A stretch of 6,451 nt of DNA from JAWWBN01 sp033720955 (GCA_033720955.1 JAWWBN010000220.1:1-6451), one strand, 5' to 3'; shown: positions 1 through 5,621, counted from the first letter of the stretch. Notes: generated by a model not told the origin, from the sequence alone. Translations and numbers: made by a program.

Positions 1-2280
1 ATCGCCAGGCTGGTCGGCCTCTACTACCTCGACCAGGAGCCCGACCCCGACGTCGAGCACGACTACCGGATCGTCGGCTACTGGGCCGACGCCACCCGCC
101 GCTACACGGTGCACGAGCTGTCCCGCCCCAACACCGAGCCGCTCGGGCCGGTGGTTCTGACCCAGGCCGAGTCGCCCGTCGAGGTGGGCGAGCTGCCGGG
201 CGCCCCTCCCGTCACGGTGATCGACGACCGCGCCGCGGGGCTCGTCTGGACGCCTCCGGACGAGGAGCCCGACGTCTTCTTCGGGCCCATCGAAGAGATC
301 GAGGCGGTGGTCTTCCACGCCGAGCACAAGCCGTTGGAGGGCAGCGGCTCGCCCCCCGTCTGCCCGGTGGCCACCGACGCCACCGGGTTCGCCCCGCTGC
401 AGCGGCCGGGCGACGACGGCGAGACTCCGGAGGAGCGGCCCCCGGTGGCCGTCTCGCCGGTCGAGGACCCCGACACCGGCGATCTCTCCTGGCCGCGGTA
501 CTATCTCTTCGACCGCGACCTGGACTACGGCTGCCACGCCTACCGAGTCCTCGGGCAGGACGTCTTCGGCCGCCCGGCGCCACCCTCGAGCCCCCGGGTG
601 GCTACGGTCCACGACCTGACGCCGCCACCACCCCCCACCCTCGTCAAGGCCGACTTCTACCAGCGCGCCGACACGAGCCTCCCAGCCTCGGTGCGCGAGC
701 AGTACCTGCCCGAGACCGACGACAACGAGTTCGCCCTGGTCGTCTCCTGGGTCTGGACCGACGAGATGGCGGCGCGCGTGGACGACGTGGAGAGCTTCCA
801 GGTGCACCTCCACCACACGGACCACGACAGCTTCGTGGCCACCCAGCCCTGGCGCGACGCGGCCACCTGGGAGGAGTCGCTGGGGGCGCCGGTCCCCTTC
901 GCGCCCGCCCTCCCGATGCCGGTCCGCTACACCTCGCTGGCCGTGCCGGTTCTCGGCTCCTACTGGGAGGTGGTGCTCACCGACGACGACGTGAGCGCGG
1001 CCTCGATCGGCCTGGCCGCGGGGGACACGGAACCGGTCGAGTACGCCTGGGTCGGCGTCTCGGCCACCGACCACGCCCCCTACAACAACCAGGGTGCGGT
1101 CTCGGTCCCGGTGCTCACCCTGGGACGCGACCTGACCCCGCCCGACCCGCCCGACCCGCCCCCCGCTCTGGCCGGTCCCGTCGGACCGGCCGACGACTCG
1201 GGCAACAGCGCCCTGCGGCTCGAATGGCCGGGCAACCCCCTCTACACCTACCAGCTCCACCGCGTGAACGTGCTCGATCTGGGGCCGATCGCCCCGGTGG
1301 CCGGAGGGCAGCTTCCCGCCTGTCTGGGGGACGAGCAGCCGGAGTGCGACCCCGGCGTGGACGGCGACGAGTGCCTCGAGGAGATCGAGGAGTTCGACAT
1401 CCGCGCCACCGCGACCCAGAACCCGGGCGCCTTCCTCCAGGCCTCGCCGCTGCCGCTGGAGGTCGTCGCGGGCCAGGCCGGGCACGGCGACTCGGTGGAC
1501 GCCACGGTGTCGTCGCGATGGCTCTACGCCGCCAAGGCGGTGGACGCCGCCGGCAACGTGAGCGACCTCTCCTGCCCCAGCCACGTGATCCTGGTCGAGG
1601 ACGGCGTCCCGCCACGGGCGCCGGTGTGGACCGAGGCGGTGGGCGGCGACGGGCACGTCGTCCTGACCTGGGCGGCGAACCCGGAGAGCGACCTCGACGA
1701 GTACGCCGTCTACCGCACCGCGTTCTCCGAGCGCACCGCCAGCCGGCGGCGGATGGTCGAGCTGGCCCGGATCCGCGCCGACGGCACCCGGGTCGGCCCC
1801 GGCGCCGGCGCCGTGCCGGGGGGGAGCGGCGCCTACGGCACCCTGACCTGGGAGGACGTGGACGCCACCCCGGGCACCGTCTGGCGGTACCGACTGGACG
1901 CGGTGGACCTGACCGGCAACCGCTCGCCCCTCTCCGGGGTCGCCACCGCGCGCTCCTACGACGCCACCCCGCCCGCCGCCCCGGTCTGGGCGGCGCCCGC
2001 CCTCACCGCCGGGCCGGGCCCCGGCGGCGCGCCCCAGGTGACCCTGGCCTGGGTCCCGCCGCCGGACGACCCGGAGCTGGCCATCCTGGTCCAACGGCGG
2101 CAGCAGGGCACGGCGGCGTGGCGCAGCCAGGGCGCCTGGCTCGACGCCGGCACCGTCGCCTGGGTGGACCAGGGCGTCGAGGCCGGCGTCACCTACGAGT
2201 ACCGGCTGCGGGCCATGGATCCGAGCGGCAACCGCAGCGTCGGCTTCTCGGTCGTCGAGAGCGTCGTCGTCCCGGAGTAG
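1..2280 (+). CDS. Fibronectin type III-like multidomain protein, 5'-truncated by window edge
   Basis: The reading frame is open from base 1 to a TAG at 2278-2280, giving 759 visible residues. The gene begins outside the window; the GTG at base 109 is an internal valine, not a start. I see about five or six beta-sandwich-like modules. Their ends carry fibronectin type III-style signatures: AVDAAGNVS, AVDLTGNRS and AMDPSGNRS, each preceded by an aromatic-rich strand such as YEYRLRAMD. Proline-rich linkers separate them: DLTPPPPP near base 613, DLTPPDPPDPPP near 1129 and DATPP near 1960. The protein is acidic, has no transmembrane segment in the visible part, and ends without an obvious sorting tail. 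FN3 arrays usually mediate binding or spacing in secreted or surface proteins. No catalytic motif is visible. The true function and the N-terminal domains are unknown. It converges on the anti-sigma gene with 25 bases between their stops. Confidence 0.85.
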   Translation: MARLVGLYYLDQEPDPDVEHDYRIVGYWADATRRYTVHELSRPNTEPLGPVVLTQAESPVEVGELPGAPPVTVIDDRAAGLVWTPPDEEPDVFFGPIEEIEAVVFHAEHKPLEGSGSPPVCPVATDATGFAPLQRPGDDGETPEERPPVAVSPVEDPDTGDLSWPRYYLFDRDLDYGCHAYRVLGQDVFGRPAPPSSPRVATVHDLTPPPPPTLVKADFYQRADTSLPASVREQYLPETDDNEFALVVSWVWTDEMAARVDDVESFQVHLHHTDHDSFVATQPWRDAATWEESLGAPVPFAPALPMPVRYTSLAVPVLGSYWEVVLTDDDVSAASIGLAAGDTEPVEYAWVGVSATDHAPYNNQGAVSVPVLTLGRDLTPPDPPDPPPALAGPVGPADDSGNSALRLEWPGNPLYTYQLHRVNVLDLGPIAPVAGGQLPACLGDEQPECDPGVDGDECLEEIEEFDIRATATQNPGAFLQASPLPLEVVAGQAGHGDSVDATVSSRWLYAAKAVDAAGNVSDLSCPSHVILVEDGVPPRAPVWTEAVGGDGHVVLTWAANPESDLDEYAVYRTAFSERTASRRRMVELARIRADGTRVGPGAGAVPGGSGAYGTLTWEDVDATPGTVWRYRLDAVDLTGNRSPLSGVATARSYDATPPAAPVWAAPALTAGPGPGGAPQVTLAWVPPPDDPELAILVQRRQQGTAAWRSQGAWLDAGTVAWVDQGVEAGVTYEYRLRAMDPSGNRSVGFSVVESVVVPE

Positions 2281-2320
2281 CTCCGGATCCTCTTCTCCCG
2301 CCGGCTCAGCCGGCCGGAGC
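2280..2320. terminator. Possible bidirectional stem-loop between convergent genes
   Basis: The short gap between the two convergent stops holds nested inverted repeats. The outer arms are GCTCCGG (2280-2286) and CCGGAGC (2314-2320). Inside is a tight hairpin, GCCGGC-TCA-GCCGGC (2300-2314), whose loop is the stop codon of the minus-strand anti-sigma gene. Neither strand has a clear T-tract, so this is a candidate intrinsic terminator or 3'-end stabiliser rather than a canonical one. In DNA this GC-rich, some inverted repeats arise by chance. Confidence 0.35.
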
Positions 2321-2965
2321 CTCCCCCTCCACCCGGGGCGGCCGGTCGGTGGGGACGACCTCCTGCACCACCACGTGGCCGCCGTGCCGCAGGTGGGGAA
2401 GGCTCGCCGCCAGGTCGAGGGCGTGGGCGTCGTCGCGGGCGGTGATCAGGAAGACGCCCGAGAGCCGCGCACTCCCCTCCGGCGCGAGGCCAGGCCGCGG
2501 CGTCGACGACGCCGGCGGGATCACCCACCCCCGCTCCACGGAGAGCTCTTCGCCACCCACGAACTGGCCCCGCTCCCGGGCCTGGCCCACCCAGCGGCTG
2601 TACTCGTGGTAGCGCTCCACCGCTTCGCGGCCTTGCGGCGGATCGTAGCTCGCCGTCTCGTAGAGAAGGAGGGCGTACCGGGTGGGCTCGCCCGCTGGCA
2701 CGGCGCTCGCGGCGGGACGCGGCGCGAGGGCGCGGCCGGCGACGAAGCCGAGGGCCAGCAGAGCCAGCGAGGCGGCGGCGGCGAGGGCGGCCCGGAGCGG
2801 CGGCAGACCGGGCCGGCGGCGGTCGGCGCCGGGCAGCAGGCCGCGCGCCGCCAGCGACCCGGCGACGCGGTCCTCCAGCCCCGGCGGCGGGTCGAGCTCG
2901 AGCGGGAGGGCGGCCAGCTCGCGCCCCTCGGCGGGGCCCCGGGGGTCGTGGGTATCGTTGCTCAT
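2306..2965 (-). CDS. Membrane anti-sigma-like protein with C-terminal YCII (DGPF-type) domain
   Basis: 219 residues in three parts. Residues about 18-45 (LPLELDPPPGLEDRV...RGLL) resemble the short N-terminal segment of non-zinc anti-sigma proteins found beside ECF sigma genes. Residues about 57-80 form one alanine/leucine-rich transmembrane helix preceded by arginines (ADRRRP), which predicts N-in, C-out topology. Residues about 96-204 match the YCII/DGPF-type fold: YALLLYE opening strand, GGEEL, GVFLITARDDAHALDLAASLP, RHGGHVVVQEV. The usual DGPF motif before the GxFLI strand is degenerate (PEGSARLSG). The ATG lies inside the sigma stop (ATGA) and has its own Shine-Dalgarno AGAGAGGA with five bases to the start. 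Inferred role: it holds the sigma factor at the membrane and releases it on an envelope signal read by the YCII domain. It has no HxxxCxxC zinc motif, so the anti-sigma call rests mainly on context and layout. Confidence 0.75.
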   Translation of the reverse strand: MSNDTHDPRGPAEGRELAALPLELDPPPGLEDRVAGSLAARGLLPGADRRRPGLPPLRAALAAAASLALLALGFVAGRALAPRPAASAVPAGEPTRYALLLYETASYDPPQGREAVERYHEYSRWVGQARERGQFVGGEELSVERGWVIPPASSTPRPGLAPEGSARLSGVFLITARDDAHALDLAASLPHLRHGGHVVVQEVVPTDRPPRVEGEAPAG

Positions 2966-3543
2966 CGTCGTCCTCTCTCGTCGTCTCGGTCCCGGGCGGG
3001 CGCCGCCCCGCTCGCGAGGAGCTCTCTCAGCCGAGCCCGGGCGCGGGCGAGCTGGCTCTTGGAGGTTCCCTCGGCGATCTCCAGCGTCGCCGCGATCTCA
3101 CGATGGGTGTAGCCGTAGAGGTCGTGCAGCACCATCACCTCCCGGTAGCCCCCCGGCAGGGCGGCCAGGGCGCGCTCGACGTCGATCCGGGCCGCCCGAT
3201 GCGCGCCGGGGAAGGGGGTCACGCCGCCGATCTCGCCCGCCACGGAGTCGGGCTCGACAGATCTCCATGCGCGTGCGCCGCGGCGCAGCTCCTCTCGGTG
3301 GCAGTTGACCAGGATGGCGCAGAGCCAGGTGGTGAAGCTGGAGCGCCGGGCGAAGCTCCCCAGGCGCTCGACGGCCCGAATCCAGGCTTCCTGGACCAGC
3401 TCCTCCGCCTCGTCCCTCCGGCCGCCCGTGAGCCGCAGGGCGAGCCCCCACAGGCGCGGCGTCGCGGCGCGGTAGAGGGCGCGGAAGGTGGCGTCGTCGC
3501 GGCGGCGCTCGAAGCGGCGCAGCAGCACGGCGGTGGCGGTCAT
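2962..3543 (-). CDS. ECF-family RNA polymerase sigma factor
   Basis: 193 residues, a normal ECF length. Sigma region 2 spans about residues 20-88 and includes LYRAATPRLWGLALRLTGGRRDEAEELVQEAW, which contacts the -10 element and core polymerase, and then SFTTWLCAILVNCHREELRR. Region 4 spans about 122-176, with the helix-turn-helix YTHREIAATLEIAEGTSKSQL that reads the -35 element. There is no C-terminal SnoaL-type extension, so this is a classical ECF sigma needing a separate anti-sigma partner. The ATG at 3543 gives a typical N-terminus (MTATAVLLRRFERRRDDATF). No good Shine-Dalgarno precedes it; the bases just upstream form a GC hairpin. This ATG instead overlaps the TGA of a short upstream ORF that has a strong Shine-Dalgarno, so translational coupling is likely. 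Its stop overlaps the anti-sigma start (ATGA). The upstream element shared with the divergent gene suggests autoregulation. Confidence 0.93.
   Translation of the reverse strand: MTATAVLLRRFERRRDDATFRALYRAATPRLWGLALRLTGGRRDEAEELVQEAWIRAVERLGSFARRSSFTTWLCAILVNCHREELRRGARAWRSVEPDSVAGEIGGVTPFPGAHRAARIDVERALAALPGGYREVMVLHDLYGYTHREIAATLEIAEGTSKSQLARARARLRELLASGAAPARDRDDERGRR
2971..2978 (-). promoter_or_regulatory. Ribosome binding site of the anti-sigma gene, inside the sigma gene
   Basis: On the minus strand AGAGAGGA lies five bases before the anti-sigma ATG, within the last codons of the sigma gene. Together with the ATGA overlap it supports coupled, near-stoichiometric production of sigma and anti-sigma. 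Confidence 0.6.
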
Positions 3544-3602
3544 CGCGGGGCCCCCGCGAAGCTCGGGCGGGCGGCGGCGGGGCGGGGGGGCTCTTCGCGC
3601 AT
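3540..3602 (-). CDS. Possible 20-codon leader ORF translationally coupled to the sigma factor
   Basis: A short minus-strand ORF starts at an ATG (3602-3600) with a strong Shine-Dalgarno, GGAGGA (3612-3607), four bases upstream. Its TGA (3542-3540) overlaps the sigma ATG as ATGA, the same arrangement that joins sigma to anti-sigma. The peptide, MREEPPRPAAAR then PSFAGAPR, is proline-, alanine- and arginine-rich, has no membrane segment and matches no family I know. It contains a Pro-Pro pair followed by Arg-Pro, the sort of sequence that can slow ribosomes. The predicted ECF promoter would start transcription about 12 bases before its ATG. The best ribosome entry site on this transcript therefore belongs to this ORF, not to the sigma gene. 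Its likely job is to deliver ribosomes to the sigma start rather than to make a functional peptide. An extended sigma N-terminus from another frame is the main alternative. Confidence 0.45.
   Translation of the reverse strand: MREEPPRPAAARPSFAGAPR
3544..3558 (-). promoter_or_regulatory. GC hairpin immediately before the sigma start codon
   Basis: In the minus-strand transcript CGCGGG-GGC-CCCGCG forms a six-pair, all-GC hairpin ending directly before the sigma AUG. It occupies the place where a Shine-Dalgarno should be. A ribosome translating the leader ORF would melt it, which fits a coupling mechanism. The high local GC content makes coincidence possible. Confidence 0.35.
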
Positions 3603-3606
3603 CGTG

Positions 3607-3612
3607 TCCTCC
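3607..3612 (-). promoter_or_regulatory. Strong Shine-Dalgarno of the leader ORF
   Basis: GGAGGA on the minus strand, four bases before an ATG. It is the best ribosome binding site upstream of the sigma gene, yet that ATG is not in the sigma frame. This decides in favour of a separate short ORF. Confidence 0.5.
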
Positions 3613-3620
3613 GAGTATGA

Positions 3621-3646
3621 GTGACGAGAGCCCGCGCGAGGGTTGC
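3621..3646 (-). promoter_or_regulatory. Predicted ECF-type promoter of the sigma/anti-sigma operon
   Basis: On the minus strand GCAACCCT begins at 3646 and CGTCAC occupies 3626-3621, with 15 bases between GCAAC and CGTCAC. ECF promoters commonly have a -35 element with a central AAC and a -10 element beginning CGT, about 15-17 bases apart. The same two blocks at the same spacing occur on the other strand ahead of the divergent gene. Expected transcription start is near 3614, just before the leader ORF's Shine-Dalgarno. Confidence 0.6.
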
Positions 3647-3683
3647 GCGAGCCGCGCCGCCGCGCGCCGGCGCACCCGGCCCT

Positions 3684-3709
3684 GCAACCCTTCGCGCCTC
3701 GCCCGTCAC
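3684..3709 (+). promoter_or_regulatory. Predicted ECF-type promoter of the DUF1579 gene
   Basis: GCAACCCT begins at 3684 and CGTCAC occupies 3704-3709, again with 15 bases between GCAAC and CGTCAC. It matches the element on the opposite strand in both blocks and in spacing, while most spacer bases differ. The two promoters stand back to back, with 37 bases between their -35 cores. Expected transcription start is near 3716, giving a leader of about 60 bases. Confidence 0.6.
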
Positions 3710-3719
3710 CCAACTTCGA

Positions 3720-3742
3720 CGAACCGGTGCGAGACCGGTTCG
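3720..3742 (+). repeat. Perfect 9-bp inverted repeat in the DUF1579 leader, possible operator or hairpin
   Basis: CGAACCGGT (3720-3728), spacer GCGAG, ACCGGTTCG (3734-3742): the arms are perfectly complementary. Each arm contains the palindrome ACCGGT, and the two copies sit 11 bases apart, about one helical turn. The element starts a few bases after the predicted transcription start and ends 32 bases before the ATG. It could be a repressor operator or a 5' mRNA hairpin. With no T-run it does not look like a terminator. Confidence 0.5.
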
Positions 3743-3761
3743 CGACTGGACCCGCGTCACC

Positions 3762-3768
3762 AGAGGAG
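3762..3768 (+). promoter_or_regulatory. Ribosome binding site of the DUF1579 gene
   Basis: AGAGGAG lies six bases before the ATG at 3775 and fixes this start over upstream in-frame candidates. Confidence 0.75.
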
Positions 3769-3774
3769 ACCGTT

Positions 3775-4353
3775 ATGAAGACCCCCTCCCACCTCCCGCT
3801 CGCCGCCCTCGCCCTCGCCCTGCTCGCCCTCCCCGTCCGCGGCGGGGCCGAGCGGTCGGAGACTGCCGCCGACCCGGCCCTGGAGGCCGTGCTGCGCGCC
3901 GCCACCCCCGGTCCGGCCCACCGTCTTCTCGCCGCCCTGGCCGGCGACTACCGGCTCACCGCCACCCACTGGCTCGACCCGGCCGGCGAGCCCGAGGTCT
4001 CGGTCCTGCCCGCCCGGCGCGAGCTCGTCCTCGGCGGCCGCGCGCTGCGCCTGGAGGTGGGCCCGGACGAGGGCGGCTTCGCCGGCACCGGCCTCACCGG
4101 CTACGACAACGCCACGCGGCAGTTCTGGTACACCTGGGCCGACACCTCCTCCACCGGGTTGGCGATCCTGCGCGGCACCCTCGACGCCAGCGGATCGGGC
4201 CGCTTCGAGGGCGAAGACCCCACCCCCGAGGGACCGGCGCCGCTGGTGGTCCAGGTGCGCCGGGAGGGCGAGACCGAGGTGCACGACTACTTCTCGCCCG
4301 GACCCGACGGCCGCCCGGTGCGCTGGCTGGAGCTGCGGTACGAGCGCCGCTGA
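3775..4353 (+). CDS. Exported DUF1579 family protein
   Basis: 192 residues. Residues 1-25 form a signal peptide: MKTPSH, a leucine/alanine core, then VRGGA followed by E, consistent with signal peptidase I cleavage near residue 25. There is no lipobox cysteine, so it is probably a soluble periplasmic or secreted protein. Residues about 46-190 fit the DUF1579 pattern: HRLLAALAGDYRLTATHWLDP, then ELVLGGRALRLEVG, GTGLTGYDNATRQFWYTWADT and ILRGTLDASG. This family forms a small beta-barrel-like domain of unknown biochemical role. The start at 3775 is supported by AGAGGAG at the right distance and by the signal peptide; the frame extends further upstream but without either. The gene is transcribed divergently from the ECF sigma operon and shares its promoter element, so it is probably a direct target of that sigma factor. 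Confidence 0.85.
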   Translation: MKTPSHLPLAALALALLALPVRGGAERSETAADPALEAVLRAATPGPAHRLLAALAGDYRLTATHWLDPAGEPEVSVLPARRELVLGGRALRLEVGPDEGGFAGTGLTGYDNATRQFWYTWADTSSTGLAILRGTLDASGSGRFEGEDPTPEGPAPLVVQVRREGETEVHDYFSPGPDGRPVRWLELRYERR

Positions 4354-4384
4354 CGCCGCCTCCCGCGCGGCCCCCTTGCCGAGG

Positions 4385-4414
4385 GCTCCGGCCGGCGTGC
4401 GGACCGGCCGGAGC
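4385..4414 (+). terminator. Stem-loop downstream of the DUF1579 gene
   Basis: GCTCCGGCCGG (4385-4395) and CCGGCCGGAGC (4404-4414) form a perfect 11-bp stem with an eight-base loop, starting 31 bases after the stop codon. Position and strength suit a transcription terminator for the DUF1579 gene. The usual U-tract is missing, so it may instead protect the 3' end. Confidence 0.45.
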
Positions 4415-4504
4415 GGGCCGGCGCGGTGAGCGCCATCGGGTCACCGTCATCGTCGAGCCGCCCCGACGGCCCCTGCGGCCCGCCCGCCGGCCCCCGCGCC
4501 TCGG

Positions 4505-4533
4505 TTGACAACGGCGAACGCACGGGGAAGCAT
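4505..4533 (+). promoter_or_regulatory. Possible sigma70-type promoter of the glycosyltransferase-methyltransferase unit
   Basis: A perfect TTGACA (4505-4510) is followed after 17 bases by AAGCAT (4528-4533), which keeps the A at position 2 and the AT at positions 5-6 of TATAAT. The -35 is striking in such GC-rich DNA, but the -10 is weak. The start would be near 4540, leaving a leader of about 134 bases before the ATG at 4674. Confidence 0.4.
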
Positions 4534-4673
4534 GGTGCCCGCGATCGCGTGCCCCGCCGATCGCCGCCTGCCGCCCCGACTCCCGATGAGGTCGACACCC
4601 TCCCCCGAGCGCTTCGCCGCTTCCCGTCCGGTCCGTCGCGGCCGCACCGGAGAGATCTAGGCCGGCGCCGTCG

Positions 4674-5591
4674 ATGCGCGACCCCTCCGCCCCCGTCGCC
4701 GCGATCATCGTCAACTGGAACGCGGCCCAGCTCACCCTGGACGTGCTCGCCGAGCTCGAGCGGGTCGAGGGGCCCCCGCTGCACTTCGTGGTGGTGGACA
4801 ACGGCTCGCGGGACGACTCGGTGGCGCGGCTGCGGCGCGAGCGTCCCGATCTGGACCTGGTCGAGACGGGCGAGAACCTGGGCTTCGCCGGCGCCAACAA
4901 CATCGGCATCCGCCACGCCCTCGCCGGTGGAGCGTACGACTGGCTCCTGCTGATCAACAACGACGTCGAGGTGGAGCCCGGCTTCCTGCCGCCGCTGCTC
5001 GCCGCCTGCGCCGACCCCACCGTGGCGGCGTCGGGTCCGAAGATCCTGTTCCAGAAGCCGCCGGACCTCATCTGGGCCGCCGGCGGGCGGCTCCGGGTGC
5101 GCGAGACGGTCACCCGCGAGTACGGCGCCCGGCAGCCGGACGGCCCCCTCTGGAGCCGGCCGGCGGAGGTGGACTACCTCACGACCTGCTGTCTGCTGGT
5201 GCCGCGGGACGCCTTCGAGCGGGTGGGTCTCTTCGACCCGGTCTACTTCGTGGGTGTCGAGGACGCCGACTGGTGCCGTCGGGCGCGGGACGTCGGCCTC
5301 AAGCTGCGGTACGAGCCCGCCAGCCGCATCTGGCACATGGTGGCGGTCTCCACCGGCGGAAGCTACACCCCGATCCGCACCTTCCACACCGGGCGGTCGA
5401 ACGCCCTCTTCGCCCGCCGCCACTTCGGGCCCCTGCGGATGCTGGCCTTTCTCGCGGCCAACTGCCTCGCCCTGCCCGCCGCCTTCCTGCGCGAGCTGCC
5501 CCGCCGCAACGCCCGGGCGGCAGTCGCCAAGGCGCGGGGCATCTGGGCGGGCCTCCGGCACCCCCTGCGCGAGCCGCCACCCCGTCTCTAG
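4674..5591 (+). CDS. Family 2 glycosyltransferase (rhamnosyltransferase-like)
   Basis: 305 residues, the usual length for a GT-A fold family 2 enzyme that transfers a sugar from a nucleotide donor onto a growing surface glycan. Visible landmarks: AAIIVNWN at 9-16; FVVVDNGSRDDS at 38-49, the nucleotide-binding strand and turn; ENLGFAGANNIG at 67-78; LLLINNDVEVEPG at 91-103, where NND-VE takes the metal-binding DxD role; and VGVEDADWCRRAR at 193-205, containing the probable catalytic ED pair. This motif set is typical of the WbbL/rhamnosyltransferase branch, but donor and acceptor cannot be read from sequence. A hydrophobic C-terminal helix (about 255-275) suggests association with the inner membrane. 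The ATG at 4674 gives a complete N-terminus but has no clear Shine-Dalgarno; GGAGA sits about 20 bases upstream, so the start is slightly uncertain. The methyltransferase follows after 30 bases. Confidence 0.93.
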   Translation: MRDPSAPVAAIIVNWNAAQLTLDVLAELERVEGPPLHFVVVDNGSRDDSVARLRRERPDLDLVETGENLGFAGANNIGIRHALAGGAYDWLLLINNDVEVEPGFLPPLLAACADPTVAASGPKILFQKPPDLIWAAGGRLRVRETVTREYGARQPDGPLWSRPAEVDYLTTCCLLVPRDAFERVGLFDPVYFVGVEDADWCRRARDVGLKLRYEPASRIWHMVAVSTGGSYTPIRTFHTGRSNALFARRHFGPLRMLAFLAANCLALPAAFLRELPRRNARAAVAKARGIWAGLRHPLREPPPRL

Positions 5592-5604
5592 CGGCGGCGG
5601 CCCC

Positions 5605-5613
5605 TGGTAGAGT
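5605..5613 (+). promoter_or_regulatory. Possible extended -10 promoter giving a leaderless methyltransferase mRNA
   Basis: TGG-TAGAGT (5605-5613) matches the extended -10 form TGn-TATAAT at four of six -10 positions. It is followed by TTTT, the only short AT-rich patch in the area. The methyltransferase ATG begins nine bases after it, about where transcription would start, and no good Shine-Dalgarno precedes the gene. No convincing -35 is visible. Confidence 0.35.
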
Positions 5614-5621
5614 TTTTCGCC

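Larger units (their letters stand above)
4354..4673. other. 320-base intergenic region without a supported gene
   Basis: No open frame here has convincing composition or a ribosome binding site; the frames that cross it are arginine/proline-rich and run out of register into the neighbouring genes. It contains the stem-loop at 4385-4414 and a sigma70-like promoter at 4505-4533, followed by about 130 bases of presumed leader before the glycosyltransferase. A 10-bp palindrome, CGCGATCGCG, lies at 4540-4549. I see no tRNA, repeat array or insertion sequence. Confidence 0.7.

Noticed and set aside
109..111. GTG at 109 as the start of the FN3-like gene
   Set aside because: The frame stays open to base 1 with compatible composition (LVGLYYLDQEPDPDVEHDYRIVGYW) and no ribosome binding site precedes the GTG. 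The gene is cut by the window edge.
1139..1163. Short repeated CCCGACCCG units
   Set aside because: They encode a Pro-Asp-Pro-Pro linker between modules of the FN3-like protein, not an independent repeat element.
1224..2612. A 462-codon plus-strand open frame overlapping the FN3-like gene and the anti-sigma gene
   Set aside because: It is arginine/glycine/proline-rich out-of-frame translation crossing two well-supported genes on opposite strands.
3544..3687. An N-terminal extension of the sigma factor up to 3687
   Set aside because: The extra 48 residues are arginine/proline-rich, unlike ECF N-termini, and would place the start upstream of the predicted promoter.
3643..3774. An N-terminal extension of the DUF1579 protein
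   Set aside because: The ATG at 3775 has AGAGGAG at good spacing and begins a clean signal peptide; the extension would bury that signal peptide and cover the promoter.
4540..4549. Palindrome CGCGATCGCG near the predicted glycosyltransferase start site
   Set aside because: A single 10-bp palindrome made mostly of G and C is expected by chance here, and no second copy supports an operator.
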